Below, piece after piece: positions 15,194 to 23,849 of a stretch of 64,000 nucleotides of DNA. This DNA is from Arthrobacter sp. Leaf337 (GTDB lineage Bacteria; Actinomycetota; Actinomycetes; Actinomycetales; Micrococcaceae). Numbering within the stretch: position 1 is the stretch's first letter; each line of letters opens with the position of its first letter. The stretch lies in NCBI RefSeq assembly GCF_001423745.1, contig NZ_LMPC01000028.1, positions 124,001 through 188,000 of the forward strand, read 5' to 3'. The position numbers and the translations under genes were made by a program. Under the pieces are notes generated by a model. It made no database searches. It saw only the letters and a program-made list of their open reading frames with translations, and had not been told where the DNA came from.

Positions 15194-16288
15194 TCATGCT
15201 CCCTGATTGGTGGGGACGAGGCTGGTCATGAGGTAGCGGCTTTGACCGTCGGTAGAGCCGATCGGCGCAATCGAGATGGCGAATTCCTGCCATGTTTCAT
15301 TTGTGGTTCTGAGCCGCACAGTGGCCGATGATTCAGGCCCTATTCGTCCTGCAGCGGCGGCGGCGAGGTGATGCTCGAAGGTGAACTTGTCGTCAGGGTG
15401 GGCCAATGCGGCCAGGTTTCCTTCGAAATCTGGGATGAGCCCGAAGTCGGCCCATCGGTTGGACGTCCGGAACGTCACTTCCTGTTGCATGTCGACGGCG
15501 GCGAAGGCTCGATCGGCTGCCAAGGCAAAGAGTGCCTCAGTCACGAGTCCGGCCGTGACTGGCGAGAGACCCGGCGTCACCAGTTTCGTGGGGGAGTCCA
15601 CTTCCCGACTGAATCCGCGGAGCATGATTGCCTCGGGATAGTCGGAGTCGTCGTAGGCTCTGGCGGACATGGCGATCTGCTTCTTACGAGGATTAGGGCT
15701 TCCGTAGCCGTAGACGATCTCATAGGAAAGCAGGTGCCTGCTGCGGTTGTTTACGGAGATGCCGCTGTCTATCACAAGTTTGATGGTGTCTCGGTCCTTG
15801 GTGGAAACAAGCTTGGCCAACCATTCACCGGCGGGTCCGCGCTTGCTTTCAACGGTCGCGGGGTCGATCCCGTAAATCTTGAAGAGATTCGCGTCCCACA
15901 GAGATGAGTCGTCGCCCACGTTCTTGCCGGTTTGTTTGCATACCCGCCACTGCCACGTGCCAATAACAGGTGCGTCCGGGATCGGGTGCCCGGGATGATC
16001 AAAGATTCCGTAGGCACCTACAACCTGTTTGCCGTCGGGTGACACTATCGGTTTGGCGACTACAGCAAACTCGGCAGACGCGTATCGGACAATGCCGTCG
16101 AACGCTTCTGCTGAGGCTATGGCTGCCCGCAGTTTGTCGAGCAGTACGGTCCTGGTGCGTGCGTCCAGCCAGTTCCTCGGGCTGATGCCGGGATGGTTTT
16201 CCGTGCCGACGACCAGGAGTGATACCCCTTCCTGCGTTGTATCCAGAACGACCCAGCGTCCTTTTGCATCGATCTCTTGCTTAGACAT
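15194..16288 (-). CDS. PAS-like (DUF5593-type) sensory protein
   Basis: The 364-residue protein has two alpha/beta units that look like PAS folds: about 110-235 (TWQWRVCKQTGKNVGDDSSL through the AYDDSDYPEAIMLRGFSREV end) and about 265-360 (AFAAVDMQQEVTFRTSNRWA to RYLMTSLV). I recall the family from mycobacteria as DUF5593/PAS-containing proteins, with no kinase or output domain. Its ATG overlaps the stop of the ArsR-type gene and its stop is one base from fabI, so the three are one operon. It could sense a lipid or redox signal for the regulator; that is inference. Confidence 0.6.
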   Translation of the reverse strand: MSKQEIDAKGRWVVLDTTQEGVSLLVVGTENHPGISPRNWLDARTRTVLLDKLRAAIASAEAFDGIVRYASAEFAVVAKPIVSPDGKQVVGAYGIFDHPGHPIPDAPVIGTWQWRVCKQTGKNVGDDSSLWDANLFKIYGIDPATVESKRGPAGEWLAKLVSTKDRDTIKLVIDSGISVNNRSRHLLSYEIVYGYGSPNPRKKQIAMSARAYDDSDYPEAIMLRGFSREVDSPTKLVTPGLSPVTAGLVTEALFALAADRAFAAVDMQQEVTFRTSNRWADFGLIPDFEGNLAALAHPDDKFTFEHHLAAAAAGRIGPESSATVRLRTTNETWQEFAISIAPIGSTDGQSRYLMTSLVPTNQGA

Positions 16289-16580
16289 GGGGTGCCTTTC
16301 GCTCGCGCTTGCATGTGGCTTGTGTTGTTGAAGGCGTCAAGGGGTCACCGAATAAAGAGCTCAGGTGAACGCCTAGGTGGACTTGCCCGTCAATGGTTCT
16401 CAGGATTCCTGCGGCTTCCAGCTTGGAAAGTTCATGAGTAACCACGGAGAGGCATAGCTCTAGACCTTCGGCGATCTCCTCTGGCCGCTGCGGAACCTGG
16501 AGGAGGTTCAACGCGCGGAGGATTCGGAGGGATGGGGTAGAGGCTGCGGCGCATACGGCATTTAGTGCATCGGTGTGCAT
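16281..16580 (-). CDS. Small ArsR/HTH-type transcription regulator
   Basis: Starting at ATG 16580 gives 99 residues; the frame is open further upstream but those residues look non-coding. HTDALNAVCAAASTPSLRIL and EEIAEGLELCLSVVTHELSK followed by LEAAGILRTIDGQVHLGVHL form a winged helix as in ArsR-type repressors. No metal-binding cysteine pair typical of ArsR itself is seen. It is divergent from the SDR gene with about 130-140 bp between starts, which contains two GGGCCC palindromes (about 16588 and 16657), and it heads the PAS-fabI operon. It probably controls both directions. Confidence 0.65.
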   Translation of the reverse strand: MHTDALNAVCAAASTPSLRILRALNLLQVPQRPEEIAEGLELCLSVVTHELSKLEAAGILRTIDGQVHLGVHLSSLFGDPLTPSTTQATCKRERKAPHV

Positions 16581-16721
16581 GACTTTGGGCCCTAACAAAT
16601 TGAGGGTTGGAAGCCAGCACACCACTGTCCAGCAGCACACTTGAGGTATAGGAGATATGGGCCCGAAAGCTCGCCGGACCACTTTGGACACTACCTGTAG
16701 AGTGCAAACGTGGGCAAGTTT

Positions 16722-17426
16722 ATGGTTGAGTCGCCAGTCGTATTTGTAATTGGAGCATCGCGGGGGATTGGCAAAGCAACTGCCAGGCGTTTCTTGGAAG
16801 AGGGCTATGTTGTGGCCGGCACCCACCGCGGAAGCGGTGTAGAAGACGGTGTACACGGAATCGAATGCGACGTGACGGATACACCTGCGTTGAAGGCGGC
16901 CTTCAAAGAAATTGCGACGACCTTCGGACGCCTCGACACAGTGGTCTATAACGCGGGAGTAGCTCGTCAAGATCTTCTCATTCGGATGCGTGACGAAGAC
17001 TTGCGGTCAGTTATGGAAACGAACCTTTTCGGGGCTTTTGCCAGTGTCCAGGAATCGTTGAAATACATGGGACGAGCCCGTTCTGGGTCCATTGTGCTGA
17101 TCTCCTCTGAATCATCTCGGACTGGGATTCCCGGTTCTGCTCACTACACATCGTCGAAAGCTGCACTCGATGGTCTGGTGCGCTCTGCAATGTGGGAGGC
17201 AGGCCCTCGTGGCATCCGGATCAATGTGGTCGCCCCCGGCCCCACGAAGACAGACATGTTGGCCAAGGTCGAAGAGGCTGACATGAAAAAGCTCATTGAA
17301 AGTTCGCCCCTGAGGCGGATAGCGGAACCGGATGAAATCGCAGACGCCATCTACAAGGTGAGCACGTTGACGTACCTGACCGGCGCCCTCATTCCTGTGA
17401 CGGGCGGCGAGGGCCTAGGTTACTAG
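16722..17426 (+). CDS. FabG-like short-chain dehydrogenase
   Basis: ATG 16722 (234 residues) was chosen; a GTG at 16710 in frame is the alternative. FVIGASRGIGKATARRFLEE is the NADP(H) glycine motif, YNAGVARQDLLIRMRDEDLR the NAG region typical of beta-ketoacyl-ACP reductases, and SSESSRTGIPGSAHYTSSKA the Ser-Tyr-Lys catalytic set. The VRSAMWEAGPRGIRINVVAP and PVTGGEGLGY ends are classical for FabG. It is divergent from the regulator-PAS-fabI operon, so FabG-like and FabI-like steps are encoded side by side. Its last four bases overlap the convergent regulator gene. Confidence 0.8.
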   Translation: MVESPVVFVIGASRGIGKATARRFLEEGYVVAGTHRGSGVEDGVHGIECDVTDTPALKAAFKEIATTFGRLDTVVYNAGVARQDLLIRMRDEDLRSVMETNLFGAFASVQESLKYMGRARSGSIVLISSESSRTGIPGSAHYTSSKAALDGLVRSAMWEAGPRGIRINVVAPGPTKTDMLAKVEEADMKKLIESSPLRRIAEPDEIADAIYKVSTLTYLTGALIPVTGGEGLGY

Positions 17427-17818
17427 CCCTCCCGCGGATCTTGGCCGGGAAGAGGCTTCAAAAGGTCAATGCCAAGGAAGTCGTAAAGCGCCTTTGCCAT
17501 TCGGTTGTACCTGTCTGTGTTGACTTCCCACCTCGTCGACCGGCCGACGCGTTCACCGCGAGGGGGGTCTCCTATCAGGATTCCAAGATCTTCAAGCTGA
17601 TCAAGATTTCTGCCAACCAAACTGCTGTCCAGTGACAACTGCTTGATCAGTGTCGCCCGCAGTGTCGGTCCCTGCGTGTAAAGATATCCAACGATGGCCA
17701 GACGGGCCGGCGTGCTGATAACCCGCTGAGCCAAGAGGAGATCCTCCGACCAGTTCTCCTCGGGAAGGGCATATTTAGGCACGCTCCCCATTTTGCCCCT
17801 AATCAGCGCCGTTTTCAT
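17423..17818 (-). CDS. Winged-helix (ArsR/MarR-like) regulator
   Basis: The 131-residue protein contains a winged helix at about 35-110: RVISTPARLAIVGYLYTQGP, LRATLIKQLSLDSSLVGRNL, DQLEDLGILIGDPPRGERVG with an RSTRWEV wing strand. The architecture matches the small regulator at 16281, suggesting that the module has two related switches. It is convergent with the SDR gene, overlapping by four bases, and divergent from the cell-wall hydrolase gene at 18018 with an inverted repeat in between. The ligand is unknown. Confidence 0.65.
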   Translation of the reverse strand: MKTALIRGKMGSVPKYALPEENWSEDLLLAQRVISTPARLAIVGYLYTQGPTLRATLIKQLSLDSSLVGRNLDQLEDLGILIGDPPRGERVGRSTRWEVNTDRYNRMAKALYDFLGIDLLKPLPGQDPREG

Positions 17819-17884
17819 ATTTGCATCACATTCATCAGTTCTTACACTAACCCCATGAGAGCTTTTAATACTCTCTTCGATTCG

Positions 17885-17932
17885 TTTAATGCACTCATCA
17901 TGCTACATTTTAAGCAATGATGAAGGCATTAA
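17885..17932. promoter_or_regulatory. Imperfect inverted repeat upstream of the T4SS operon
   Basis: TTTAATGCACTCATCATGC (17885-17903) pairs with GCAATGATGAAGGCATTAA (17914-17932) apart from a few mismatches and a one-base bulge. It lies between the regulator at 17423-17818 and the first T4SS gene, so it is a candidate operator for the transfer operon. Confidence 0.45.
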
Positions 17933-18017
17933 GCGACTTCTTCAGCCCTCGTGCACCTAGTTGCAGCCGTTCGCTGGCTGGCTCGTGGGCCCGGAAACGT
18001 CTCCTGGGAGTGAACAA

Positions 18018-19091
18018 GTGACTGCCCGACGGGTAATGGCTGGTACAGCAGCCGCAGCTCTGCTCGCTGTGGGGCTCATTACCGTCGTACTTGATGAAGG
18101 CGACACCGCGCAGGCAGCTTCGTCGTGCACCGCACCCTCCAGTACCGGCGCTGGACCTACGCCGGCTGCGGGAGTGGCCGGCTTCGATTTCGAACAGATA
18201 AAAAACGCTCGGGCAATCATGGACGCTGCCAAGGCGCTAGGGCTCCCGGTGGCGGCTCAGCTGATCGGAATCCAAGCAGCGACTGGTGAGTCCACGCTGC
18301 GCGTTGCTGACTTCGGCGACGGGGCAGGGCCGGATTCACGTGGGTTGTTCCAGCAGCGTTCCAACGGCGCGTGGGGATCGTATGCGGACCGTATGGACCC
18401 CACCATTTCGGCGACGAACTTTTTCAAGGCCCTGCAGAAAGTGGAGCGCTGGGAAACCCTCGAACCGACGATTGCGATCCACCGGACTCAGCGGAACGCG
18501 GACCCGAACCACTACACGAAGTTCCGCGCCCAGGCCACGGAGGTCTTCAAGGCCCTGGGTGGGGAGTCCGCTTCTGCGGTGGACCCGTCCGGCGTTTGCC
18601 CGGCCGCGGGCAACCAGGTTGTCGGAGACTTGGCCGGCAGGTGGGTCAAGCCCATGGAAGGGGCGTTCAACAGCAGCGGTTACGGTCCACGCCCGGCCCC
18701 ATCTGGCACTGCTGGGGGAGTGCTGGCGAACTTCCACTACGGCATCGACTTCGTGCACCCCGGGGGGCCGGGAACGATCGTGGCCATCACGGACATGAAG
18801 ATCGTCAAGGTTCGCAACCTCGACGGCCTCTTTGGTACCGGCGTGACCGGTCAGACCGTGGACGGCAAGCTCACGATCGGCATGTACCACATGGAAGCTG
18901 GCTCGGTGAAGGTCAAAGAAGGCGACACCGTTGCCGCCGGAACCCCACTGGGCACGGAAGGGGCAACAGGCAATGTCACCGGCCGCCACCTTCACATGGA
19001 GTTCTTCGCCGGCGCCCTGCCAAACCCCATGGTCCCGATTAATCCCACGACCGACCCGACCCCGATCCTGAAAGAGAAAGGCATTCTCTGA
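18018..19091 (+). CDS. Bifunctional peptidoglycan hydrolase: lysozyme-like plus M23 peptidase
   Basis: The GTG at 18018 has GGGAG 7 bp upstream and gives 357 residues; the frame is open to 17961 without a better start. Residues 8-24 form a signal or anchor helix (GTAAAALLAVGLITVVL). Residues about 45-170 resemble a goose-type lysozyme-like module (QLIGIQAATGESTLRVADFG, SRGLFQQRSNGAWG). Residues about 225-325 are an M23/LytM peptidase with HYGIDFVHPG and the GRHLHMEFF HxH motif. It leads the transfer operon and would open the wall for the conjugation channel, the VirB1-like role. It overlaps the next start by one base. Confidence 0.85.
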   Translation: MTARRVMAGTAAAALLAVGLITVVLDEGDTAQAASSCTAPSSTGAGPTPAAGVAGFDFEQIKNARAIMDAAKALGLPVAAQLIGIQAATGESTLRVADFGDGAGPDSRGLFQQRSNGAWGSYADRMDPTISATNFFKALQKVERWETLEPTIAIHRTQRNADPNHYTKFRAQATEVFKALGGESASAVDPSGVCPAAGNQVVGDLAGRWVKPMEGAFNSSGYGPRPAPSGTAGGVLANFHYGIDFVHPGGPGTIVAITDMKIVKVRNLDGLFGTGVTGQTVDGKLTIGMYHMEAGSVKVKEGDTVAAGTPLGTEGATGNVTGRHLHMEFFAGALPNPMVPINPTTDPTPILKEKGIL

Positions 19092-19624
19092 TGCGCAAGC
19101 ACATTGCCCTCGCAGCCGCACTTGCCGCCGCGCTTTCCCTGAGTGCCTGCGCCGGAAACGTGGGCACCGAACCGGCAGCTGGTTCCACCCCAACGGTGAA
19201 CTCCGGACAGGCCGGCCAGGAGAGTCACCACGCCGAGGACGGGCACGAGCACGGCGGGGATGAACACTACGGAGTCCCTGAAGTGACGTGGGACCCGGCA
19301 GCGGAGAAAGCGGTGAAGGACACCGCTGCCAAGGTCATGGGACTGTTCGCCCGCCCCGATGTTTCGGAGACGACCTGGTTCGCCGAGCTGGCCCCGCACC
19401 TCGCACCTGAGTACGCCGACGATGCGAAGTACATCGACCCGGCCCGTGTTCCGATCCGGAAAGTCACGGACGGTCCGGCGATCAGCAGGGACGCCGGCAA
19501 CCCGCTGACGATCACCGCAACGTTCTCCACCGATGCGGGCAGGTGGCAGATGCTCCTGCACCGTTCCGGCCAGCAGCAGCCGTGGCTGGTGACGGCCATT
19601 TCCCCGCAAGACCCGACTTCATGA
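19091..19624 (+). CDS. Conjugation-associated lipoprotein
   Basis: The 177-residue protein has an N-terminal signal and lipobox (LSLSACAG, cysteine near residue 20). A His/Asp/Glu-rich linker follows (SHHAEDGHEHGGDEHYG). The rest, with TWFAELAPHLAPEYADDAKY and ITATFSTDAGRWQMLLHRSG, looks like an NTF2-like fold as in VirB8/TcpC-type components. It is sandwiched between the wall hydrolase and the MinD-like ATPase in the transfer operon, so an exported assembly factor for the channel is likely. The His-rich stretch might bind metal; that is inference. Confidence 0.6.
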   Translation: MRKHIALAAALAAALSLSACAGNVGTEPAAGSTPTVNSGQAGQESHHAEDGHEHGGDEHYGVPEVTWDPAAEKAVKDTAAKVMGLFARPDVSETTWFAELAPHLAPEYADDAKYIDPARVPIRKVTDGPAISRDAGNPLTITATFSTDAGRWQMLLHRSGQQQPWLVTAISPQDPTS

Positions 19625-19666
19625 AACCAACGACCGAACCTGAAACGAGCGAGAGGAACACTCCGG

Positions 19667-20842
19667 ATGAGCACGACCTGGCAGGGGAGCGAACGGAAGA
19701 GCCGCACGACCATAAGTCTTACCGACACCGAACCCGAACCAACGGCACCGGATCCGGCAACCATCATCCACGCCGAACCGGCAGCAGCCGAGTCGAAGCC
19801 TGAGACGGTGGTGGATCACCGCGAAGCGCCGCTGGTCAGCGGACGCCGCAGCGCAGCAGTGCTGCGTAAGGAAAACGTGAACGACCAGCTACCACCGGCC
19901 ACCGGCTGGCAGGCCTTCCTGCGCGCAGTCAGCTTCGGCCTGATCAGCCCCAAGGTCGGCGCGGCCGAGTTGGCCCGTCGGGCGGACCTGTCCGCGATCC
20001 AGCGTGTCTACTCGCGACCGATGCAGATCATGGTCGCCCAGCCCCTCGGCGGGGTGGGCAAGACGATGTGCAGCGTTGGCCTGGGATCGACGTTCGGTAT
20101 CCACTCTGGCCAGCAGGCGCTGGTGTGGGACAACAACGAGATGATGGGCACCGCCGGCGTCCGGACCAACGCGAACGACTCCACCCGGACGGTATGGGAT
20201 CTGTTGAACGTCCTGGAGTCCTTTGAGACGGTCACCGCCCGCAAGGGTGAACTGTCGTACTACACCCGCCATCAGGGCAACAACCAGTTCTCCGTGCTGG
20301 TCGCGGACGAGGACGCGGACCGGATGAAATCCATCGGGGCCGACGAGTTCAACCGCATCCACACGGTCGTCAGCCGCTTCTACGACACCATCATCGTGGA
20401 CACCGGCAACAACACCCGGTCAGCCAACTGGCTTGCCTCCGTCGAGGTCACGGACCAGCTGGTGATCCCGACGACGTTGAAGCGCAACGCGGTCGTCTCC
20501 GCGTTGCGGATGATCGAGCAGCTCGAGTCCATGTCCGAACGCACCGGCAACCCGCATTACAAAGACCTGGTAGCTAATGCGGTTGTCCTGGTCACCCAGG
20601 GCGGCGGGGCGAAGGTCTCCGCCGCCGAGCAGGCCGAACTCCGGGAGAACCTTGCCTCCGCGGTACGGGTGCTGATCGATATTCCCTACGACGGGGCCTT
20701 GGATACCGGCTCCATCATCGACTGGCAGCTCGTCGGAGACCCCGCCCGCCGTGCGTTCGAACGGGCCTCTGCCGAAATCGCCGCCGGACTCCTGGCCGCC
20801 GACAACAAGCGCACTACTTCAACCAAGACCATCAACCGATAG
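19667..20842 (+). CDS. MinD/ParA-like ATPase of the transfer operon
   Basis: This 391-residue protein has a Pro/Glu-rich N-terminal tail (to about residue 75) and then a SIMIBI ATPase: IMVAQPLGGVGKTMCSVGLG (P-loop), ALVWDNNEMMGTAGV (switch) and YDTIIVDTGNNTRSANWLAS (Walker B region). The signature lysine of the deviant Walker A is replaced by leucine. Such proteins are found in actinobacterial T4SS and type VII loci, where they may position or gate the machine. It is not the plasmid partition ParA, which is at 10616. AGGA precedes the ATG. Confidence 0.7.
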   Translation: MSTTWQGSERKSRTTISLTDTEPEPTAPDPATIIHAEPAAAESKPETVVDHREAPLVSGRRSAAVLRKENVNDQLPPATGWQAFLRAVSFGLISPKVGAAELARRADLSAIQRVYSRPMQIMVAQPLGGVGKTMCSVGLGSTFGIHSGQQALVWDNNEMMGTAGVRTNANDSTRTVWDLLNVLESFETVTARKGELSYYTRHQGNNQFSVLVADEDADRMKSIGADEFNRIHTVVSRFYDTIIVDTGNNTRSANWLASVEVTDQLVIPTTLKRNAVVSALRMIEQLESMSERTGNPHYKDLVANAVVLVTQGGGAKVSAAEQAELRENLASAVRVLIDIPYDGALDTGSIIDWQLVGDPARRAFERASAEIAAGLLAADNKRTTSTKTINR

Positions 20843-20846
20843 GACC

Positions 20847-21197
20847 ATGACCATGTTCAGCACCCTCGCAAGCGAAATCATTATCCGTTCTGCCGTCCCC
20901 GCTGCCGAGAACCCCCTGGGCGGGGTCACCCCTGACATCAGCGTGTTCGGCGTGAAGTTCCAGAATGCCATCCAGCTTGTCCTGGGCGGCATCTGGGCTT
21001 TGGCACTGATTCTCGTGGCGGCCGCGTTCCTGTGGAACCTGGCCAAGTGGGGCTTTGCCCGGCAGCGCGGACACTCGGACGACATCGAGGAAGGCGCATC
21101 GGGTGCGAAGAAGAGCGGTATCGCTTTCGCCGCCGTAGCCGGCGCCAGTGTCATTCTCGGTGGCATCCTCGCATTGACCAGCGCAGCGGGGGCCTAG
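20847..21197 (+). CDS. VirB2-like pilin/membrane subunit
   Basis: Starting at ATG 20847 gives 116 residues; ATG 20853, which has a better spaced AGGA, is equally possible. Two membrane helices are clear: about 48-68 (LVLGGIWALALILVAAAFLW) and 92-112 (IAFAAVAGASVILGGILALT), linked by a charged loop. Size, two-helix topology and position before a VirB8-like and a VirB6-like gene fit the VirB2/TrbC-type subunit of Gram-positive conjugation systems. There is no sequence motif that proves pilin function. Confidence 0.6.
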   Translation: MTMFSTLASEIIIRSAVPAAENPLGGVTPDISVFGVKFQNAIQLVLGGIWALALILVAAAFLWNLAKWGFARQRGHSDDIEEGASGAKKSGIAFAAVAGASVILGGILALTSAAGA

Positions 21198-21200
21198 CCG

Positions 21201-21980
21201 ATGCGGAAGCACTGGAAAGCACTTACGGCGGTAGGTGTGGTGATCCTGGCCGTCGCTGTTGCGGTGATTCTGATCAACCGCCCGGCGCCGGCCAAGGAGC
21301 CGGACCCAAGCTCGCTGCAGGCATCCGGGAAGTTCGGGTTTCCCGTCTCCGATATCAAGATCGGCGAGGGCGGAACTAAGAAAGCAAGTGACGGCAAAAC
21401 CATCACCGGCTACAACGGCACCTGCGATTCCGCTGCCCAGGCCGCCGCCAACTACACACACCTCATTGAGGATGTGAATCTCACGACGTGGGCGCAGCAG
21501 AAGAAGACCCTCACTGAGGTATCCAAACCCGGTCCATGGTTCGAAAAGGTCGCCTTTAATGGGGATCTGCTGGCTAACGCAAAGGAACTGCCAACGGGTG
21601 CTTTCGACGGCCAGTGGTACTCGCGCGCTGACGTGGTCGCTGGTGGTTTGTACCGGGTCGCCAGCTGCGAAGAAGAGAAGCAGGCGGTTGTGCAGGTATT
21701 CACCGGCGGCGTCGTTGCCAGCGTAAACGAGGCACCCAGCAGCTTCTTCCAGACCGTCACGTTTGAGCTGGCCTGGGACGGTGACTGGAAGGTCTCAGAC
21801 GCCGCAATCGTCCCTGCCGGCCAGGATTTCGGCGGCCGGGTCAAAGACGCCGGGCCCATGAGCGTGGGCACGAACATGGGGGAGGCAGCCACGCCGGTTC
21901 TTCGGGACGATTTGGTCAATGCCTTCTTCAAGGACAAGAGCAGGGAGGGGTGGGTCGAGTATGCGAACGCTAAGCGCTAG
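21201..21980 (+). CDS. VirB8/TcpC-like transfer protein
   Basis: The 259-residue protein has one N-terminal membrane helix (AVGVVILAVAVAVILI, residues 10-25) and an extracytoplasmic part of mixed strands and helices (AAQAAANYTHLIEDVNLTTW, VQVFTGGVVASVNEAPSSFF, FELAWDGDWKVSDAAIVPAG). The ending DGDWKVSDA is characteristic of NTF2-like domains of VirB8/TcpC proteins. It overlaps the next gene by 20 bp and follows the pilin-like gene by three bases. It probably forms part of the channel scaffold. Confidence 0.65.
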   Translation: MRKHWKALTAVGVVILAVAVAVILINRPAPAKEPDPSSLQASGKFGFPVSDIKIGEGGTKKASDGKTITGYNGTCDSAAQAAANYTHLIEDVNLTTWAQQKKTLTEVSKPGPWFEKVAFNGDLLANAKELPTGAFDGQWYSRADVVAGGLYRVASCEEEKQAVVQVFTGGVVASVNEAPSSFFQTVTFELAWDGDWKVSDAAIVPAGQDFGGRVKDAGPMSVGTNMGEAATPVLRDDLVNAFFKDKSREGWVEYANAKR

Positions 21981-23820
21981 CAGGACGATCCGCCTCGTCG
22001 CAGTTCTGCTGGCCATGTTCCTTGGCTTGGGCGTAGCGTTCGCTGCGCCCGCCCAGGCGGCGGACGACGTGAATACGACTGACAAGCTGAACGCCGACCA
22101 GCTAAAGCGCCTCGCCGGGTTGCCGGAGGCCCAGCGCAATCAGATCCGGGACCGGTTGACCCAGGAGCTGGCCAAGACAGCCTGTGGTGACTTTGCCTTC
22201 TTCACAGCTATCGGCGGGGACGGCTGCGAAGCAACCTCTGCCAAGGCGTTCGGCTCTTTTCTGGCTACCCCTGAAAAAGCGCTGGACTACGACAGCAAGA
22301 ACATCGTGCCGTTCTGCGCAGGTCTGTCCGGCGCTGGCGCCCCTGCGACGGCCACCACGTGGTGCGCTCAGGGAGCGGCCTGGAAGAAGTTCGCTCCGAT
22401 TGGTGGGGCGGTGCTTCGTTCGGCTTTGGCGGTGACACCTGGCGGTCAGGTGGTGTTGGGCACCGTGGATACGGTGGCTTTCATCGCCAACGCGAAAGAC
22501 GGGTTTGAAAGGTTCGCGAACACTGTCAAGGACGAAGGCGTGACGGCCACGAACGAGGTCCTGAACAACCTGCTAAAGGTCTCCGCGTTCGAGATTGACG
22601 ATTCATTCCGGACGACCTGGGGGGCGTTCTCGGGTATCGGGATCCTGATCATGGGGCTGATGTATTTCAAGCTCTGGACGGACGTATCGAACGAGGAGAT
22701 TGACCTGGACTCGGCCCGGCAGTCTTTGCTTTGGTACGGTCCGCTGTCGATGATCCTGGTTTTGTTCGGCCCTGCTCTGGCGTATGTGGTGAACGGGTGG
22801 CTTACCGGTATCACGGAGTCCGTCGCTTTCTGGACCTCCAGCCGGGTCACAGATTTCGGGGTCGCGATTTCCCGGTTCGCCTCGTATGAGTCCAGCGGCG
22901 CGTTCGGGCCTTTAGCGGCCGTGGTCCTGTTCGGTCTGTTGTTCGTTGCTGCGTGGGCGCTTCTGGGTCTGCTGGCGTTGCAGCCGCTTGCTCTGTACCT
23001 GCTGGGCCTTGGCCTGGCTCTCATGATCGGTTTCATGATCCATCCGAAGTACCGGGAGCGCGTGGGCAAGACCGGTGCCCTGTGGCTCGGCATTGCCCTC
23101 TCCAAGCCGTTGCTGCTGCTGATGATGGGCGCGGTGTTCAGCTTTATCGCTTCCCGCCCGGCGTTCAGCGGTGAAGGCGTTGACGATGGCATGGTGAACG
23201 CCTCATCGGTGTTTATCGCGGGTGCGGGAATGCTCGTCCTGGCGTTCGCCCCCTCGCTGCTGTTCAAGTATGTGCCGATCCTGCCGTCCTCCTCCACCGG
23301 CCTGGGCGCTAACCGGCAGTCCATTGCCGGGGCAGCGATGGTCGCTGGTGCCGGGGTGGGTCTCTCTGCTGCCATCAGGCAGCGCAGGACCGCCCAGATC
23401 CAGTCCAGGACCTCTCGCACCGGCAGTACCCGTGAGGGCGGCAGCATGGCCCCGCAAACCGCGATGCAGGGAACATCGGGACCGACGGGTGCGGAGCAGG
23501 GCCCGGCGGGCCTTGGGGCACAGGGCCGGCGGAGTGCGGCCGGGCGGCTCGCCAACGCCCAGGAGCCCGAGGGTGCACAGGAGACCCGGACGATGGGTGA
23601 GCTGCAGAAGGCCGACCGGGCAGGGACCGGCGGTGCGAAAGCGGCTGCGGCCGTGCGGACCGCGTCGGCATCGGTTGGCCGGGGCTCGGTCAAGATCGCC
23701 GCCGGGGGCGCGACGGCGTTCCTGCTGGCGGGCCGGGAAACCGCGCGTCAGGCCTCGATCCGGGGCCAGCGCGCCGCGCACTCGATGGCACCGGATACCG
23801 ACCACATCAGTGGCCGGTAA
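21961..23820 (+). CDS. VirB6/TrbL-like polytopic channel protein
   Basis: ATG 21961 gives 619 residues with a signal-like start (RTIRLVAVLLAMFLGLGVAF). After an exported N-terminal region with cysteines (residues about 75-145) come six or seven membrane segments between about 225 and 460 (GIGILIMGLMYFK, LSMILVLFGPALAYVVNG, LAAVVLFGLLFVAAWALLGL, LALYLLGLGLALMIGFMIH and others). The last 150 residues are a soluble Gly/Arg/Ser/Thr-rich tail. This plan is that of VirB6/TrbL proteins at the inner-membrane channel. It overlaps the preceding gene. Confidence 0.75.
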   Translation: MRTLSASRTIRLVAVLLAMFLGLGVAFAAPAQAADDVNTTDKLNADQLKRLAGLPEAQRNQIRDRLTQELAKTACGDFAFFTAIGGDGCEATSAKAFGSFLATPEKALDYDSKNIVPFCAGLSGAGAPATATTWCAQGAAWKKFAPIGGAVLRSALAVTPGGQVVLGTVDTVAFIANAKDGFERFANTVKDEGVTATNEVLNNLLKVSAFEIDDSFRTTWGAFSGIGILIMGLMYFKLWTDVSNEEIDLDSARQSLLWYGPLSMILVLFGPALAYVVNGWLTGITESVAFWTSSRVTDFGVAISRFASYESSGAFGPLAAVVLFGLLFVAAWALLGLLALQPLALYLLGLGLALMIGFMIHPKYRERVGKTGALWLGIALSKPLLLLMMGAVFSFIASRPAFSGEGVDDGMVNASSVFIAGAGMLVLAFAPSLLFKYVPILPSSSTGLGANRQSIAGAAMVAGAGVGLSAAIRQRRTAQIQSRTSRTGSTREGGSMAPQTAMQGTSGPTGAEQGPAGLGAQGRRSAAGRLANAQEPEGAQETRTMGELQKADRAGTGGAKAAAAVRTASASVGRGSVKIAAGGATAFLLAGRETARQASIRGQRAAHSMAPDTDHISGR

Positions 23821-23849
23821 GAGCAGTACAGGCAGGGGAGTAGGTAGTC

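Noticed and set aside
17857..17922. Small 21-codon frame ahead of the T4SS operon
   Set aside because: No ribosome-binding site, and it overlaps the inverted repeat that looks like an operator.
22446..23693. Minus-strand 415-codon frame in the VirB6-like gene
   Set aside because: No motifs and low-complexity S/P/A/R composition; the plus-strand gene has membrane helices and operon overlap.
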